A stretch of 64,000 nucleotides of DNA. It comes from Oryzias latipes (Eukaryota; Chordata; Actinopteri; Beloniformes; Adrianichthyidae). Position 1 is the first letter of the stretch. Every line of letters begins with the position of its first letter. Shown here piece by piece: positions 13,401 to 23,500 of this stretch. The stretch covers positions 27,337,973 to 27,401,972 of the forward strand of contig NC_019859.2 of NCBI RefSeq assembly GCF_002234675.1, read 5' to 3'. The notes below the pieces were generated by a model that was not told the origin of the DNA, ran no database searches, and was given only the letters and a program-made list of their open reading frames with translations. The translations under genes and the position numbers were made by a program.

Positions 13401-14497
13401 GAACACTTATAAATGTCGGTGTACATGTGAGAGTGATAATGAAAGGATCTGAATCTGAAAGTCACCCATGTAAACGCTGTAAACCATCATGGCTCCCAAA
13501 CTGGCTGCAACCACATTCTTGATGACCCCCAGCCTCTTTCTTCTGTAGTATTTCCTTTCCTCCTCCTCCTCATTGTACTGCGCCTGGGGACCTAGAAACT
13601 CCTCCATCTGAAAACATTAAAGAAAAAGAAAAAAATCTTTCTTACAATGTTTTTAAAACCTCTACAGCTAAAGAGCAGAGTGTAAGACGTGCAGTGCATG
13701 TGGCAAAAAAAAACCACAATAAATACAAGATTTTTTCAGCAGATGAAAACAGCAGCTGTTTTGGTTTTCTCACCTGACCCTGCATGTTGTCTTCTCCCAT
13801 ATCCAGCAGTTCATTCACTCCACCGTTAGGAGGCGCTACAAACTGGCCGGCATCTGCAATGTGGTCTTCCTGCTCTGTTGCCTCCATCTAGTGGACAAAA
13901 GGCAGAAGTGCAGGACAGAAACATTTTCCCACATCAGATCTGCAACAGCTCTCAAAAGCTTTCAAACAACAAACATATTTTACAACTTATATATTAATTT
14001 TAAGCAAAGAAGAATGTTATTATGTTGGGATTATAATAAAACTAAAAACATTCGCAGGATATTCCATCTTCGTCCATGTTAGGTGTTCTTTGCTGGAGTA
14101 GTTGGGAGCCTCCAGGCAGGTTCTGTTTGGAAATTTAACAAGCCCGAATTTTTTTTAACGAGGTTTCTCTGATCCAAACACGTTTACTTGCTCAAATCTA
14201 ACAAAGTTTCTCCAGCAGTCGCTCGCTTGGTTCTGTCCTTGGTTTTACCGCGCAGACAGACAGACAGACTGCAGCAGCAGCAGCAGCAACCGGTGGGTTT
14301 TGGTTTCAAACTCGTCAACAACACAGGTTTAACAGACTTCCCACATTTTTAAGTCGTTTACCAATTTGGAATTCTATAGATGTCCTGTAGAAAGAACGGA
14401 TAGAGTAATGAAATGAAGGTGTCCACTCCTGTCAGCCTCACCTGGACACCCGAGTAACTAATTATGGCAAAACCGTCCACAGTCACTCACTTACCAT
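1460..14497 (-). CDS. unc93b1: UNC93B1, multi-exon, C-terminal exon outside the window
   Basis: Polytopic ER membrane protein of the UNC93 family that escorts nucleic-acid-sensing Toll-like receptors from the ER to endosomes. Coding exons, in order of transcription: ATG at 14497-14495, then 13887-13774, 13607-13466, 11606-11453, 11374-11213, 10578-10449, 10331-10238, 8524-8400, 5658-5476, 5370-5097, 1799-1678 and 1582-1460. All junctions are GT-AG and in phase, giving 541 codons from the second Met. Recognisable segments are the acidic-basic N terminus (YNEEEEERKYYRRKRLGV), MLMGINVTP, STNYWERYYTLVPSAVA, YRPTEEIDLRS, GWGNIFQLPFKH, ALNKTG and IYTIYHWWQAIAIF. The luminal glycosylation sequon in GFNTTVL is kept. 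The His equivalent to mammalian His412 is present (about residue 417, codon 5224-5226). The mammalian protein is near 600 residues, so only the cytosolic tail exon is missing. Introns hold repeats only. Identification is from motif memory, not a search. Confidence 0.96.
2520..2655 (+). repeat. SINE/LINE-tail-like teleost repeat fragment
   Basis: Contains gtgtgccctgcgacagac, gacaggctccagcaacccc and a tail ending catggatggatga. This is the common fish pattern of a 3' tail ending in a GGAT repeat. Fragments of related sequence in either orientation occur at about 4308-4390, 8788-8850, 9350-9480, 27830-28010 and 56330-56660. Confidence 0.65.
3990..4260. repeat. Dispersed repeat shared with 40710-40890
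   Basis: The block with gcagttttctctgcgtcaga, atcagctgattcacgggga and the end tgttaaaggattaa is clearly related to 40710-40890 (ctccgcatcagaatcaactg, then ggtgttaacgggttaa). No terminal repeats or coding capacity are seen. Confidence 0.5.
4308..4390 (-). repeat. SINE/LINE-tail fragment, reverse orientation
   Basis: Reads attcattcattttctatacc, then tttcggggtcacggggct, then cctatcccggccacttatgg, the reverse complement of the common fish gaccccgaaaggg tail. The 9355-9480 segment carries the same sequence. Confidence 0.6.
4860..5001. mobile_element. End fragment of a DNA transposon (cgacttatagtccgg family)
   Basis: Holds repeated gcgacttatagtcc motifs and ends in cggaaaatacggtac. This terminal sequence is common in fish DNA transposon fragments. 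It lies 95 bases downstream of the donor of an unc93b1 exon. Confidence 0.5.
6060..6560. repeat. Dispersed repeat, related to 9005-9125
   Basis: The segment gagcttttaagtgtatt, aatgtttattcctc recurs at 9035-9070 with small changes. The rest (cccctcccaactcac, gcaaaatgcagacacactgc) has no recognised coding match and lies inside an unc93b1 intron. Confidence 0.45.
8700..8870. repeat. AT-rich and SINE-tail fragment in unc93b1 intron
   Basis: Contains cgtgaccccaaaagggagaa followed by aatgaatgaa and an A-run at about 8830-8848. These are features of the gaccccgaaaggg tail family in forward orientation. Confidence 0.45.
9350..9480 (-). repeat. SINE/LINE-tail fragment
   Basis: Reads ctttcagggtcacggggctg, then ggagcctatccctgccactt and the following gtgggcgaaggcagggga, the same family as 4308-4390 and 56330-56660. 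Confidence 0.6.
9496..9563. mobile_element. 68-bp palindromic Tc1-type miniature element
   Basis: cagtacagatcaaac at the left and the inverse tttggtctgtactg at the right flank a short centre that includes gacacac and gtgtgtc. A near-identical unit is at 56921-56994. These look like two Tc1-like terminal repeats joined head to head. Confidence 0.65.
11865..11945. mobile_element. hAT-like terminal fragment
   Basis: attgcaagttatatcgtcat, cgcaatattgatcactaa, then catatcatgcagccct. The same sequence is next to the hAT insertion at 19787-19864. It lies in an unc93b1 intron. Confidence 0.55.
12300..13210 (+). other. Unexplained promoter-like and poly(A)-like segment in unc93b1 intron
   Basis: This 900-base stretch is more GC-rich than its surroundings. 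It contains a TATA-like ctataaaaaagc at about 12621-12633, CpG-bearing sequence, and aataaa at about 13178 before a poly-T/A region. The arrangement resembles a solo LTR or an old retrogene, but I found no terminal TG...CA pair or flanking target duplication, so it is left uncalled. Confidence 0.2.
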
Positions 14498-14540
14498 GCT
14501 GAAGAAGAGCACGTCGGTCCCTCTGGTCGTTGGTTCTTCT
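14495..14540 (-). other. unc93b1: unc93b1 first exon and 5' UTR (3' part)
   Basis: The minus strand reads AGC ATG followed directly by the strong donor GTAAGTGAG (GT at 14494-14493). The next exon starts at 13887 with its own ATG, straight after a pyrimidine-rich tract ending CACTAG. Splicing therefore places two Met codons in tandem, in frame. The transcription start is not determined. A TATA-like sequence at 14561-14570 suggests it lies near 14530-14540. Confidence 0.6.
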
Positions 14541-14560
14541 TTCTTCTGAACATTAACAGG

Positions 14561-14592
14561 TATAAATATAACTTTCACGAGGAAACGAAAGT
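14561..14592 (-). promoter_or_regulatory. Putative unc93b1 core promoter: TATA-like box plus ISRE
   Basis: Reading the + strand, 14581-14592 is GGAAACGAAAGT, a full match to the interferon-stimulated response element pattern GAAANNGAAA. A further GAAA half-site lies just beside it: ACTTTCAC at 14571-14578, which is GTGAAAGT on the minus strand. At 14561-14570 is tataaatata. For a minus-strand gene this order (ISRE, TATA, then exon 1 ending at 14495) is correct for an interferon/IRF-responsive core promoter. Position and sequence are seen directly; function is inferred. Confidence 0.55.
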
Positions 14593-14675
14593 TTGTTGTC
14601 TTCTACTTCCCATTCTTGTTGGCTATATCTCTTAAAGGTACAGACCATTGACTACGCAGGAACCGGGCTGAGTAG

Positions 14676-14706
14676 CCCCGCCCCCCTCACGTTCCAAACC
14701 GGAAGT
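14676..14706. promoter_or_regulatory. GC-rich box and ETS-type site upstream of unc93b1
   Basis: A run of C with CCCCGCCCC (GC-box-like) at about 14676-14687 is followed by ACCGGAAGT, an ETS-family core, at 14698-14706. They lie roughly 150 bases upstream of the first exon. The stretch beyond (about 14710-15300) looks like an interspersed repeat, so these sites may belong to the repeat rather than the promoter. Confidence 0.3.
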
Positions 14707-14709
14707 ACC

Positions 14710-15490
14710 TGCTGGCTTCATGAAGCCAAAATCCCATTGACTTCTATAGAGAAATAAAGAGCTATTTTACCCAGCCATTCTATTTGTCAGATTAACCATT
14801 CTTCCTTTGCTACCCCTTTACAACATCTTCTTGCTGATCCTCCTTTTTTAATGATTTATTTTTCTTTATCACAAGTTATTTAAGTGATAAACTGGCCAAT
14901 CAGATGTCTTAGTAAAAGCATATGGTGCCCGCTGCCCCCCACCTCGAACGCTTGATTGACAAAATCTCCCAAGACCACTTTCAGTGGAAGGGGTGTGTAT
15001 TTCGAACATGCTCAGTCCTGGTTGGCGACAGTAGTTGCCATAGAAATGTTGTCTCAGATTCAGACCAACCACTGCTTACCGTCGTTGTCTGGCTCCAACA
15101 TGGCAACGTCTGTATTGCAGAAAAATGGCTACTGAATTGGCTTCAATTCGCTGGACCAGGAGATCAGGCATTCTCTGTGGGTGGCGTAACCAATGAGTTA
15201 TATCGCTAGAGGAGACAAGCCCGCTTTAGAAGCCTGGCCGCCGGTGGCGGAGCGCAACGCCATCTTGGTGAGGTAGACGACGCCCACTTGACAATGATTT
15301 CTAGAACTACAGGTCTGTGAGAGCCAGAGATCTTGCTTGTTTGTTTTTGTCCAAATACTTATTCTCCACCATAATTAATAAATAATTTAAAACGTGATTT
15401 TTATGAATTCTTTTCTCATTTTGTCCCTAATAGTTGAAGTATACCAATTATTAAAAATTACATCTTTTTTACAATTGGTGGCTTAGTACT
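14710..15490. other. Intergenic, unc93b1 to timm10: repeat fragments
   Basis: About 14730-15300 looks like interspersed repeat (cccattgacttctatagaga; gcaacgccatcttggtgagg). 15340-15500 resembles a Tc1-like terminal region (tttgtccctaatagttgaag, then gtacttttttgcctcagtg). No gene seen. Confidence 0.45.
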
Positions 15491-15528
15491 TTTTTGCCTC
15501 AGTGTGTGTGTGTCTGTGCGTGTGTGTG

Positions 15529-15715
<187 letters not shown>

Positions 15716-16623
15716 ATGTAAATGTAATCCTATACTTTGAGAAATTTGCCTCTGAACAGCAACTAGACACCGTTGAATAGAAGAAGATGCTTTAAGTTTG
15801 TTCTAATGAAACAATAAGCCATTCTGACAATGAATTAAACCTTTTACTTGGTTTGCTCAGTGATCTGACATGTTAAAAATAAGAACTTACATAAAAAAAC
15901 CTAATTAATTGAAACGAATTACAAAGTACCGTAATTATTTATTCAAGTCTTTAGTGTTTTATTTCAAAGCCAAAGAGCCGTAGTGGAAGGATGAAAGAAG
16001 CGCCTGTGGCTCCAGAGCCTCAGGTTGCAGACCTGCTTTAGGACCAGTGAACACAGTTCAGACAGATTTACACTCTGCTCCATCCCAGAAAAGTATTTTA
16101 TTGGAGAATTCATAGTTAAACTAAACTTGTCTGATGACGCCACACAAACAGAAGTGGACGGCACTGCTCTCATGATGGTTTCATAACCAGAGGAAGACAA
16201 AGGAAACCTGTTTAAGTTTGCATCTTCAATTTTAAATGATGGTGACAAAACAAGTTACTATTCATATTGATAGCTTTATCACGATAGCCCTGATTATGGA
16301 ATCTGGTTATTAAATACCTATTTATTATTACTTTAAGGATACTTAAAAAAGTTGATTTTAAATTCAACTTTACCTAAAAACTGAATTTCAAATTAAGATT
16401 CCTTTACTTCAGGTGTATTCAGACTGGTCAGCTTAATTTGGTCCGGCTCGAGTCTTAAACCTCGCGCTCGGTCTGCATTCTGCCAGAGATTTTTGTTTTT
16501 TTCTGTTTTCAACTGCTGATTGGGTGTGTTTAACCAATGAGGAGCTTCAACGGCAGGTTGCTTGGAATCATGTTTGACACTGGCCCTCGAGGCCTGGATT
16601 CTGACACCTCTGGTTTAGAACAT

Positions 16624-16825
16624 TGGGCGGCCGCGGTGCAGCGGTAGGTCGGTCAACCCATGAGTCGAAGTGTCCTTGGGCTAGACACTGAACCCCCACC
16701 TTGCCTCTGGTGGGAGGTTGGCGCCAGTGATCAGCAGCGGAGCCGCCACGTGTGTGAATGTGTGTGTGACTGTAAAGCGCTTTGGGCCTTGTCGGTAGAA
16801 AAGCGCTCCATAAGTATTTAGAACA
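16624..16825 (+). mobile_element. SINE-like repeat
   Basis: The head gcggccgcggtgcagcggt is followed by tgtccttgggctagacactg, gtgtgaatgtgtgtgtgac and gtaaagcgctttgggcctt. The same body is at 52249-52425. The pattern is a common short interspersed repeat in teleosts. I cannot confirm an A/B box promoter. Confidence 0.6.
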
Positions 16826-16829
16826 TAAT

Positions 16830-17557
16830 GTGAAGACAAGGTGTCTAAAATGAGTTTTTTTTTGTTTTGTTTTTTGAAACATTACCATTACAGACGTTAA
16901 CAACTAACATGGGCAAGAAAACAAAGTATAAAAGGCTGAATCTCTGGAGTTGTCACCGGAGGGGTGTGGATGACCAACATATTTTTTGCTGTAAAGAACA
17001 GAACATAAAGTTGCTTAAAAATGTTAAATAGGTAGGTAGATGGTAGAGAGCCATCAGTCCTGTTTACACTTACAAAAACAGCAAGATCTCCACACATGCA
17101 TGTTGTATGTGGTGACATCTAAAGAACTGACAGACGTCAATGATCCTCTAATGTCCCACAAGCAAAGCCGGTGTTTCCCTTCAAAATAAAAGCCCAACGG
17201 TTGAATTCAAAGGGTGATGGAGGATCCCAGAAGAAATTCACTCCGATTGGTTTAATCTAACATGAACACACTGAATGGCATCAGTAGCTGCTGCACTGAA
17301 GCTGCAAAATGAAAGGAACTTCTGAGGACCATCTATGTTCCAGGCAGTGTTCAGCAGCTGACTCCCTCTGAGGCTGCGCTGGACGGAGGCAAACATTCAC
17401 AGAAGTCATCCTCTTCTTTTGAACAGAACAGGAGAACATCCCAGTAAACCTTCAACACTTTTTTTTTGTTCGTTACCCATCATCAAGACACATTTCTCTA
17501 ACTGAAAGAATCTCCTGGTAGCTCCGACAGCGCCGCTCCGTTTCCTCCCACGCGGCT
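16830..17557 (-). other. Probable timm10 3' UTR and flank
   Basis: Directly below the timm10 stop there is non-repetitive sequence without long frames. No minus-strand AATAAA occurs close by. The next candidates are at 16097-16102 and 15958-15963, beyond the SINE. The transcript end is therefore unclear. Confidence 0.35.
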
Positions 17558-20500
17558 CTACCCGCTACCCACTGCCGCTTTCCTCATCGTCTCCTCGTCC
17601 TGGACGGAGAGCTCCGTCAACTTCCGTCCCAGCCTTTCGTGAAGGTCCAGGTATTTGGCCACGCAGCGGTCCAGACAGACCGCCTCGCCCTTTGTGAGCT
17701 CCGCTTCCTTGTAGTGTGGCGGGACACACTTCCGGTGGCAAGCATTGGTCATTCTGGAAAAAAAAGAAAGATTCCTCAGCGAACAACATTTTTCATGAAA
17801 CACAAACAACTCAGACACCTCTCATGTTATTCAAGTCCCCTCTGATCATGTTTGATAATATCAAGTGTTCCCAGTGGTCTTTGAATTATGATGATGCCGT
17901 TTTTAGCCTAAATCATACAATCTATAATTCATTAGAACCTCACCTCTGAGCTGTTTGGGTGGAACAACCACCCATAACAGAATTACAGATTTGCTGGTAG
18001 TTTTTTAAAGTTTATCCTTCACCGTATCACGCTACTTACGGTTACTTTTGAGCTTTTTTTGACGATGGATTAATGAAGACAGTTTATTATATTGATTTGT
18101 TAGAGAGCAAACAAAAAACCTGAGGCCCGTGTGGCTTATACAACTAACACAACCTAAGAAAAGCTGGTTGAATTGACTGCACCCAGCTAGTAACAAGGCA
18201 GACAACTGTGAAAAAACAGTTACTGTATATGAAACACAAACATGAAATGCATGTGTTTGGGTCAAGAAATAACTGAAATGATGTAAAAGTGTTTGCTGAT
18301 GATTATCAATGAACTATTGACTTTCTTTACTGGATCAGAAATGTGTTGAGCACTTGGTTAATGTGATAAAGCATTTTGATGAAGTGTAATTCATATTAAT
18401 AATTTGCTGAACTGATGAAAAAATGTCTCATGATAATCACCAAGTATTCCATTTTGTTACTTAATGACTAATGTGTCAACTAAACAAAAACATATCAAGA
18501 AATGGCTGTGCAATATGTATACTGCAAAAGTTCAATAAATGGTTACCTTAAATGTGCCAAAACAATCTTTTGGCAGCTTGAAGTACTTAACAAATCAAAT
18601 AAATCTTTGTATGCATTTGACTAATTGGATGGAGCCCTTTTGTGTTAGTTGTTATGTAGATGAGGGTCATTTGGAGTATAGTTTAACTTCATAGTTAAAG
18701 GACAGCTGACTTGTGTCTAGTTTGATTGCCAAGCCACAAAATAAAGCCATTAAACTGTTGCAGTGAAATGGAAATGATTTTTTTGGTTGTTTTGTTATTT
18801 GTTAATGTATCGCAAGCAAGGTTATTATAGTCAACGAAAACAAACGAAAAAACTAAAAACTAGAACTGAAAAAACATTTTCGTTAACTGAAATAAAAATA
18901 AAAACGAGAGTTTTTAAAAAAACGAAAACTAACTAAAACGGTTTGTTGTGTGAATAAAACGAACGGAAACTAAATAATATTAACCCCAAAAAATACTTCG
19001 TTTCGTCTTTGTTAATACATAAGTCTTTTGGGCTGAAATAAAATCTATTTACTTCACGCTGCTAGTTTTACTGTGTATTTGACCCCTACGGCATCACGTT
19101 GTCTGTGACGTCACATGATGTCTGTCAGACACTGCCGGCTAGCGTGGTCATAGACATTTACATGAGCGTGATGGCTGCATTAAAAGTTGGGAGAAAGCGG
19201 GAAAGTCCTATTTGGGACTTTTTTGGATATAACGGCATCGAAAACAAAAGCAAGTGCCTTGTAGTCGAAGCAGGAGACAAAATTTGAGGAACGCTCCTCA
19301 AAGGGAAAAACCCTACGAAAATTACATTTAAAAAGCGCACACAAAAACGCAAATCAACAGTACCTAGACAAGCTAGCCTGTCGCCCGCCCTCCCCCGAAA
19401 AAGAAGCGAGAGCAGGTCACATAATGCTGTTATCGGCTGTTGTATTTTAATTTAAGGATGGTTGTCCTTGTGTTCTCTGAATAATAAGTGTTTCAAAATG
19501 TATCTTTGATTGAGTTTTTATTATACAATACTTATTCTGGTGATTTTGAATCATGCACCTGATAAATATCCTAATTTACAAAAAAATAAAAAAAATAAAA
19601 AAATAAAACTAACACTAAAACTAATAAAAACTAAACTAAAACGAAGCAATTTCAAAAAATAAAAACTAATATAAACTAGTAAAGCTGCCTCTAAAAACTA
19701 ATTAAAACTAAATAAATTTAAAAAGAAAAATTCAAAACGAAATAAAAACTAAAACTAATAAAAAATCCGAAACTATTATAACCTTGATCGCAAGTTATCT
19801 CGTCATCGCAATATTGATCACTAAGATCGCATATCGTGGGTTTTCCTCATATCGTGGAGCCCTATTATAAACTATTTAAGGTTTTTCTTTATTTTTTCCC
19901 CCAGAACCAATAGTTCATTTATATTTATAACAGTAACAATAACATGAATACAAATCAGTGTTTTATTTGTCTAAAGAGTAAAATAAGACTGTGTTGCGGT
20001 TAGTAAGAAATAAACCCAGAAGTCGCATTAAGTGGGTTAAACAAGGGGGGGGGGGGTTCCAAGATGGCGGCCTAGTCAGTCTGTTTTTGCTTCGCTCCGC
20101 ACATACTTTAGTAAAAAACAGTTGTGAAAAGTTATATAGCGACAAACTTTGCTTATCAAAGTTTCATTTTGTATATTTTTTCGAACTTTGCTAATCGCCA
20201 TGGTGAACAAGCGTGAATATTCGTCTGTGGCAAGCTCCGACGATGCTGGTGCAAGCTCGGGCGCGCTTGCTAGTGGTGGTCAAGACTATTCGAAGAACAC
20301 AGAAGGAATGGTGACCGATGTCCCAGAGGAAGAGTTTCCGCCGCTGCCGCCAACTCCAAGTAAGCCACCAGTAACTAAGAAAAAGGCTCCAAACCAGGCT
20401 ACATCACTGCCAAAAGACGACATTTACGCCCAGCTTGCTAGCATAACCAAACTCATTAATACGAGGTCGGATGCTATTGAGGACATTGAGGCCAAAATAG

Positions 20501-23500
20501 CTGGCCTGAACAACAAGGTGGAAATTGTGGCTAGCGATGTTAAAGCTGTTAGCACCAAGATGGCTGTTCTGGAACAACGGGTAGACTCCTTGGAGATGCC
20601 TGTTAAACTTCTACAAAGAGTGGATGAGCTTGAATCTGACACAAGAAGATGGAATCTGAAGCTTGTGGGAGTTCCTGAGACAGAGCATGAAAACACCCGC
20701 CTTGTGGTGGTAAAGATCAGTCATATGGTCCTCCCTTCCATGAAGGAAAAGCTGGTGGATGTTATAGACACTGTGCATCGACTTGGCAATAAGAGGCAGC
20801 CTTCAAGCAACACACGGCCCAGAACTATTATTCTGCAGTTCATCTCTCGGCTGGGCAGGGATGCAGTCTGGAAGGCGGCGAAGGATTCACCTCACACGAA
20901 GTATCACGGTCTGCAGTTCAAGGAGGATTTTTCCAAAGGCGTCAGAGAGAGGAGACTGTGGATGTGGCCAGAGATTCAAAAGGCTCGAAGTGGCCTACTA
21001 TGCTTGTGCCAGGGCCTTCATCCATGGAGAAGGAGAAATCATCAACGGTGATCAATAACGTAACTTCATTTTAAAGAGGAAAGGAGAGGGAGAGACAAAA
21101 AAAGTCCAGTTTGAAGTGTTAACACAAAGGACATATGAATGTCATTTTCTTGACATTTTAATATGCAAAGAGGATGTTGAGTTAATGCTTCAATGTTCTC
21201 AGTGTTATTTTTTTTCCACACTAGTTTGATTTAAGAAGGTGCGACTGCGTTTGCTGTTGACCTATATATTATTTTGGACTTAAGTTTTCTTACAAGTTAA
21301 AAAGGTTCTAGTTTTTTTTTACTTATTTTTCTACTTTTTTATGTCATTGATGGGTTAAGGAATAAAGTACAGCGCAAAGCCTCATTTTTGTTTGTTAAAC
21401 AGCAAAAAAATGTTTTTTTTTCAGGAATCTCATTTACTTGCTAAGGATGCAAATTTTTGGAAAGCTCAATGGGGGGATGACTTGGTTTTCACGCGGCACA
21501 GAATTCTCTGCAGGAGTATGTTGCGTGAGGAATCATTTTATCCCTTGTGCCATCTTAGATGACCCCACCCTTGCATTGACGTGTTCTCCCTACCATGACA
21601 AAGGTGGATAAAGGTGGAAAGATTTCATGTAATCCATGGACACCAGTGAAGATAACAAATCATTGAAGAAAAAAGGTTCAGCGCACTGTCTAGTGGGTCT
21701 AGATGACCCAACTCCCAATGTTAAAGTGCCTAGGATAGCACAAGGGTTAAGGGGGAAGTCTTGCACACTGATTCTGATACAAATGGTCATTTTATTTGTC
21801 TAATTGTAAAGATGAGCAATAATCACTGCATGATGATCAATATTTATGGCTATAATTCCAACTCTGATAACAATCAGCTTCTGGACACTCTAGAACAGTG
21901 TTTTTTAACTAGTGTGCCGTGGGAGATGGTCAGGTGTGCCGTGGGAAATTTCCCATTCACTGATCTAAAAACATTTCCCATCTCCAGGATATCAGCTCTG
22001 TGTTCATCAAAACAGGCCCTGATAAAACACTGAATTGTAAGGAATATGAAAGATCATAAAATACTTTTTTCTTTTTGTTTGAATATATTAAAGACATTTT
22101 GATAAGAATGACGGTACCGCGATTTAGCCACAGGTGTAACTGTATTCTAAAAAGTCCCGCCCCTTCAACTGTCTCCACCAATCATTCTTGGAGGCTTAAT
22201 CACACGTCATCAGTCTGACCAATCAGAAGTGGTTAAAGTCTTCACTTCCTTATTCAGAGTTAGCTCATAAAGTCGCTCAGTTCTAACAAAAATAACAGCT
22301 AAAGCTCGTCTTTAGCGGTGCAGCTTTCTGCATAATCTGGTGTCAGACAGTGGAACAAGTGAACAAAACAATGAAGCTCAGAGAAGCGAGTCTGTCTGCG
22401 TCCGCTGGCTGTTTGCACTACACCTCCCATGATGCATTGGGTTAAAGTGACAGCGTCTCAGCGCACAATGAGTCGTCCTTGTTAAACGTCTTGAAACAAC
22501 AACGAACACACATCTAACAATTTTTAAATATTTTAACTTAACTTTTATTACATCTTTTAGAAAAAAAACGCTGCAACTTCCTGCTTTTTCTGCCACAATT
22601 ATCACAAAAATGGGGACTGTAGATCAATACAGACTATGAGTTTCTCCTTTTTATACATTTTTGGATGCTGGTGTGCCGCGGGATTTTTGTCAAGGATAAA
22701 GTGTGCCGTGGCTCAAAAAAGGCTGAAAAACACTGCTCTAGAAGATAAAATAATGTTCTGGTTAGCCAAATTTCCAAGCGCACATGTGCTACTTGGAGGT
22801 GACTTTAATGAGGTAATGGACCAAAATGCTGATAGATGGCCTCCAGGTCAGACTCTAAAGTCTACATCAAAGCTGAAGATGTTAGTAGAAAAGTTGGATT
22901 TATGTGGCATATGGAGGACCACATTTCCTGATAAATGGGAGTATACATGGAGAAATAAAAGCAGATCAAGGCAATCACGTTTACACTTTTGGCTTCTTTC
23001 AGAGGATGTAGACAAAGAGAAGGTTTCTGCAGACATTTTAACAACACCACTAATTGACCAAAAGCCTAAACAATTGGAATACATTTTTTTCCAGATGAAA
23101 ATGGATCTTGAAATATCTGTTACTGGAAACTGAACGGCATGTTATTAAAACATGAACGTGTTCAATCAGTGATTAAGAGACTCATTAAACTTTACTGGAA
23201 AAAAAAACAGCTGGAAAAGGCTTCCACCCACTTCGGACTGGGAGCTCTTACAATGTGAAGTTTCTAAATTTTTTAGCATTCAGGCAAAATCTAAACGTAA
23301 ATTAGAAGAAGAAATTATCTCTGAAATTACTGAACTCTCAAGTTTACCACCAGAAAACCTACATGAGGAGCATGTTTTTTATTTTTCAAAGTGTTCAGTG
23401 TTACAGTTAAATATAGATGCAAACATTACAAATAAAAAGCTTATTTCTAGTTTTTGTCATGATTATTACTTTAAAAGACAACATTTAGTCAGGAAGCAAT

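Noticed and set aside
16624..16660. Possible tRNA gene at the head of the SINE-like repeat
   Set aside because: I could not fit a cloverleaf, and the sequence continues as the dispersed repeat found also at 52249.
20424..20696. 90-codon minus-strand frame
   Set aside because: Shadow of the LINE ORF1 coding strand.
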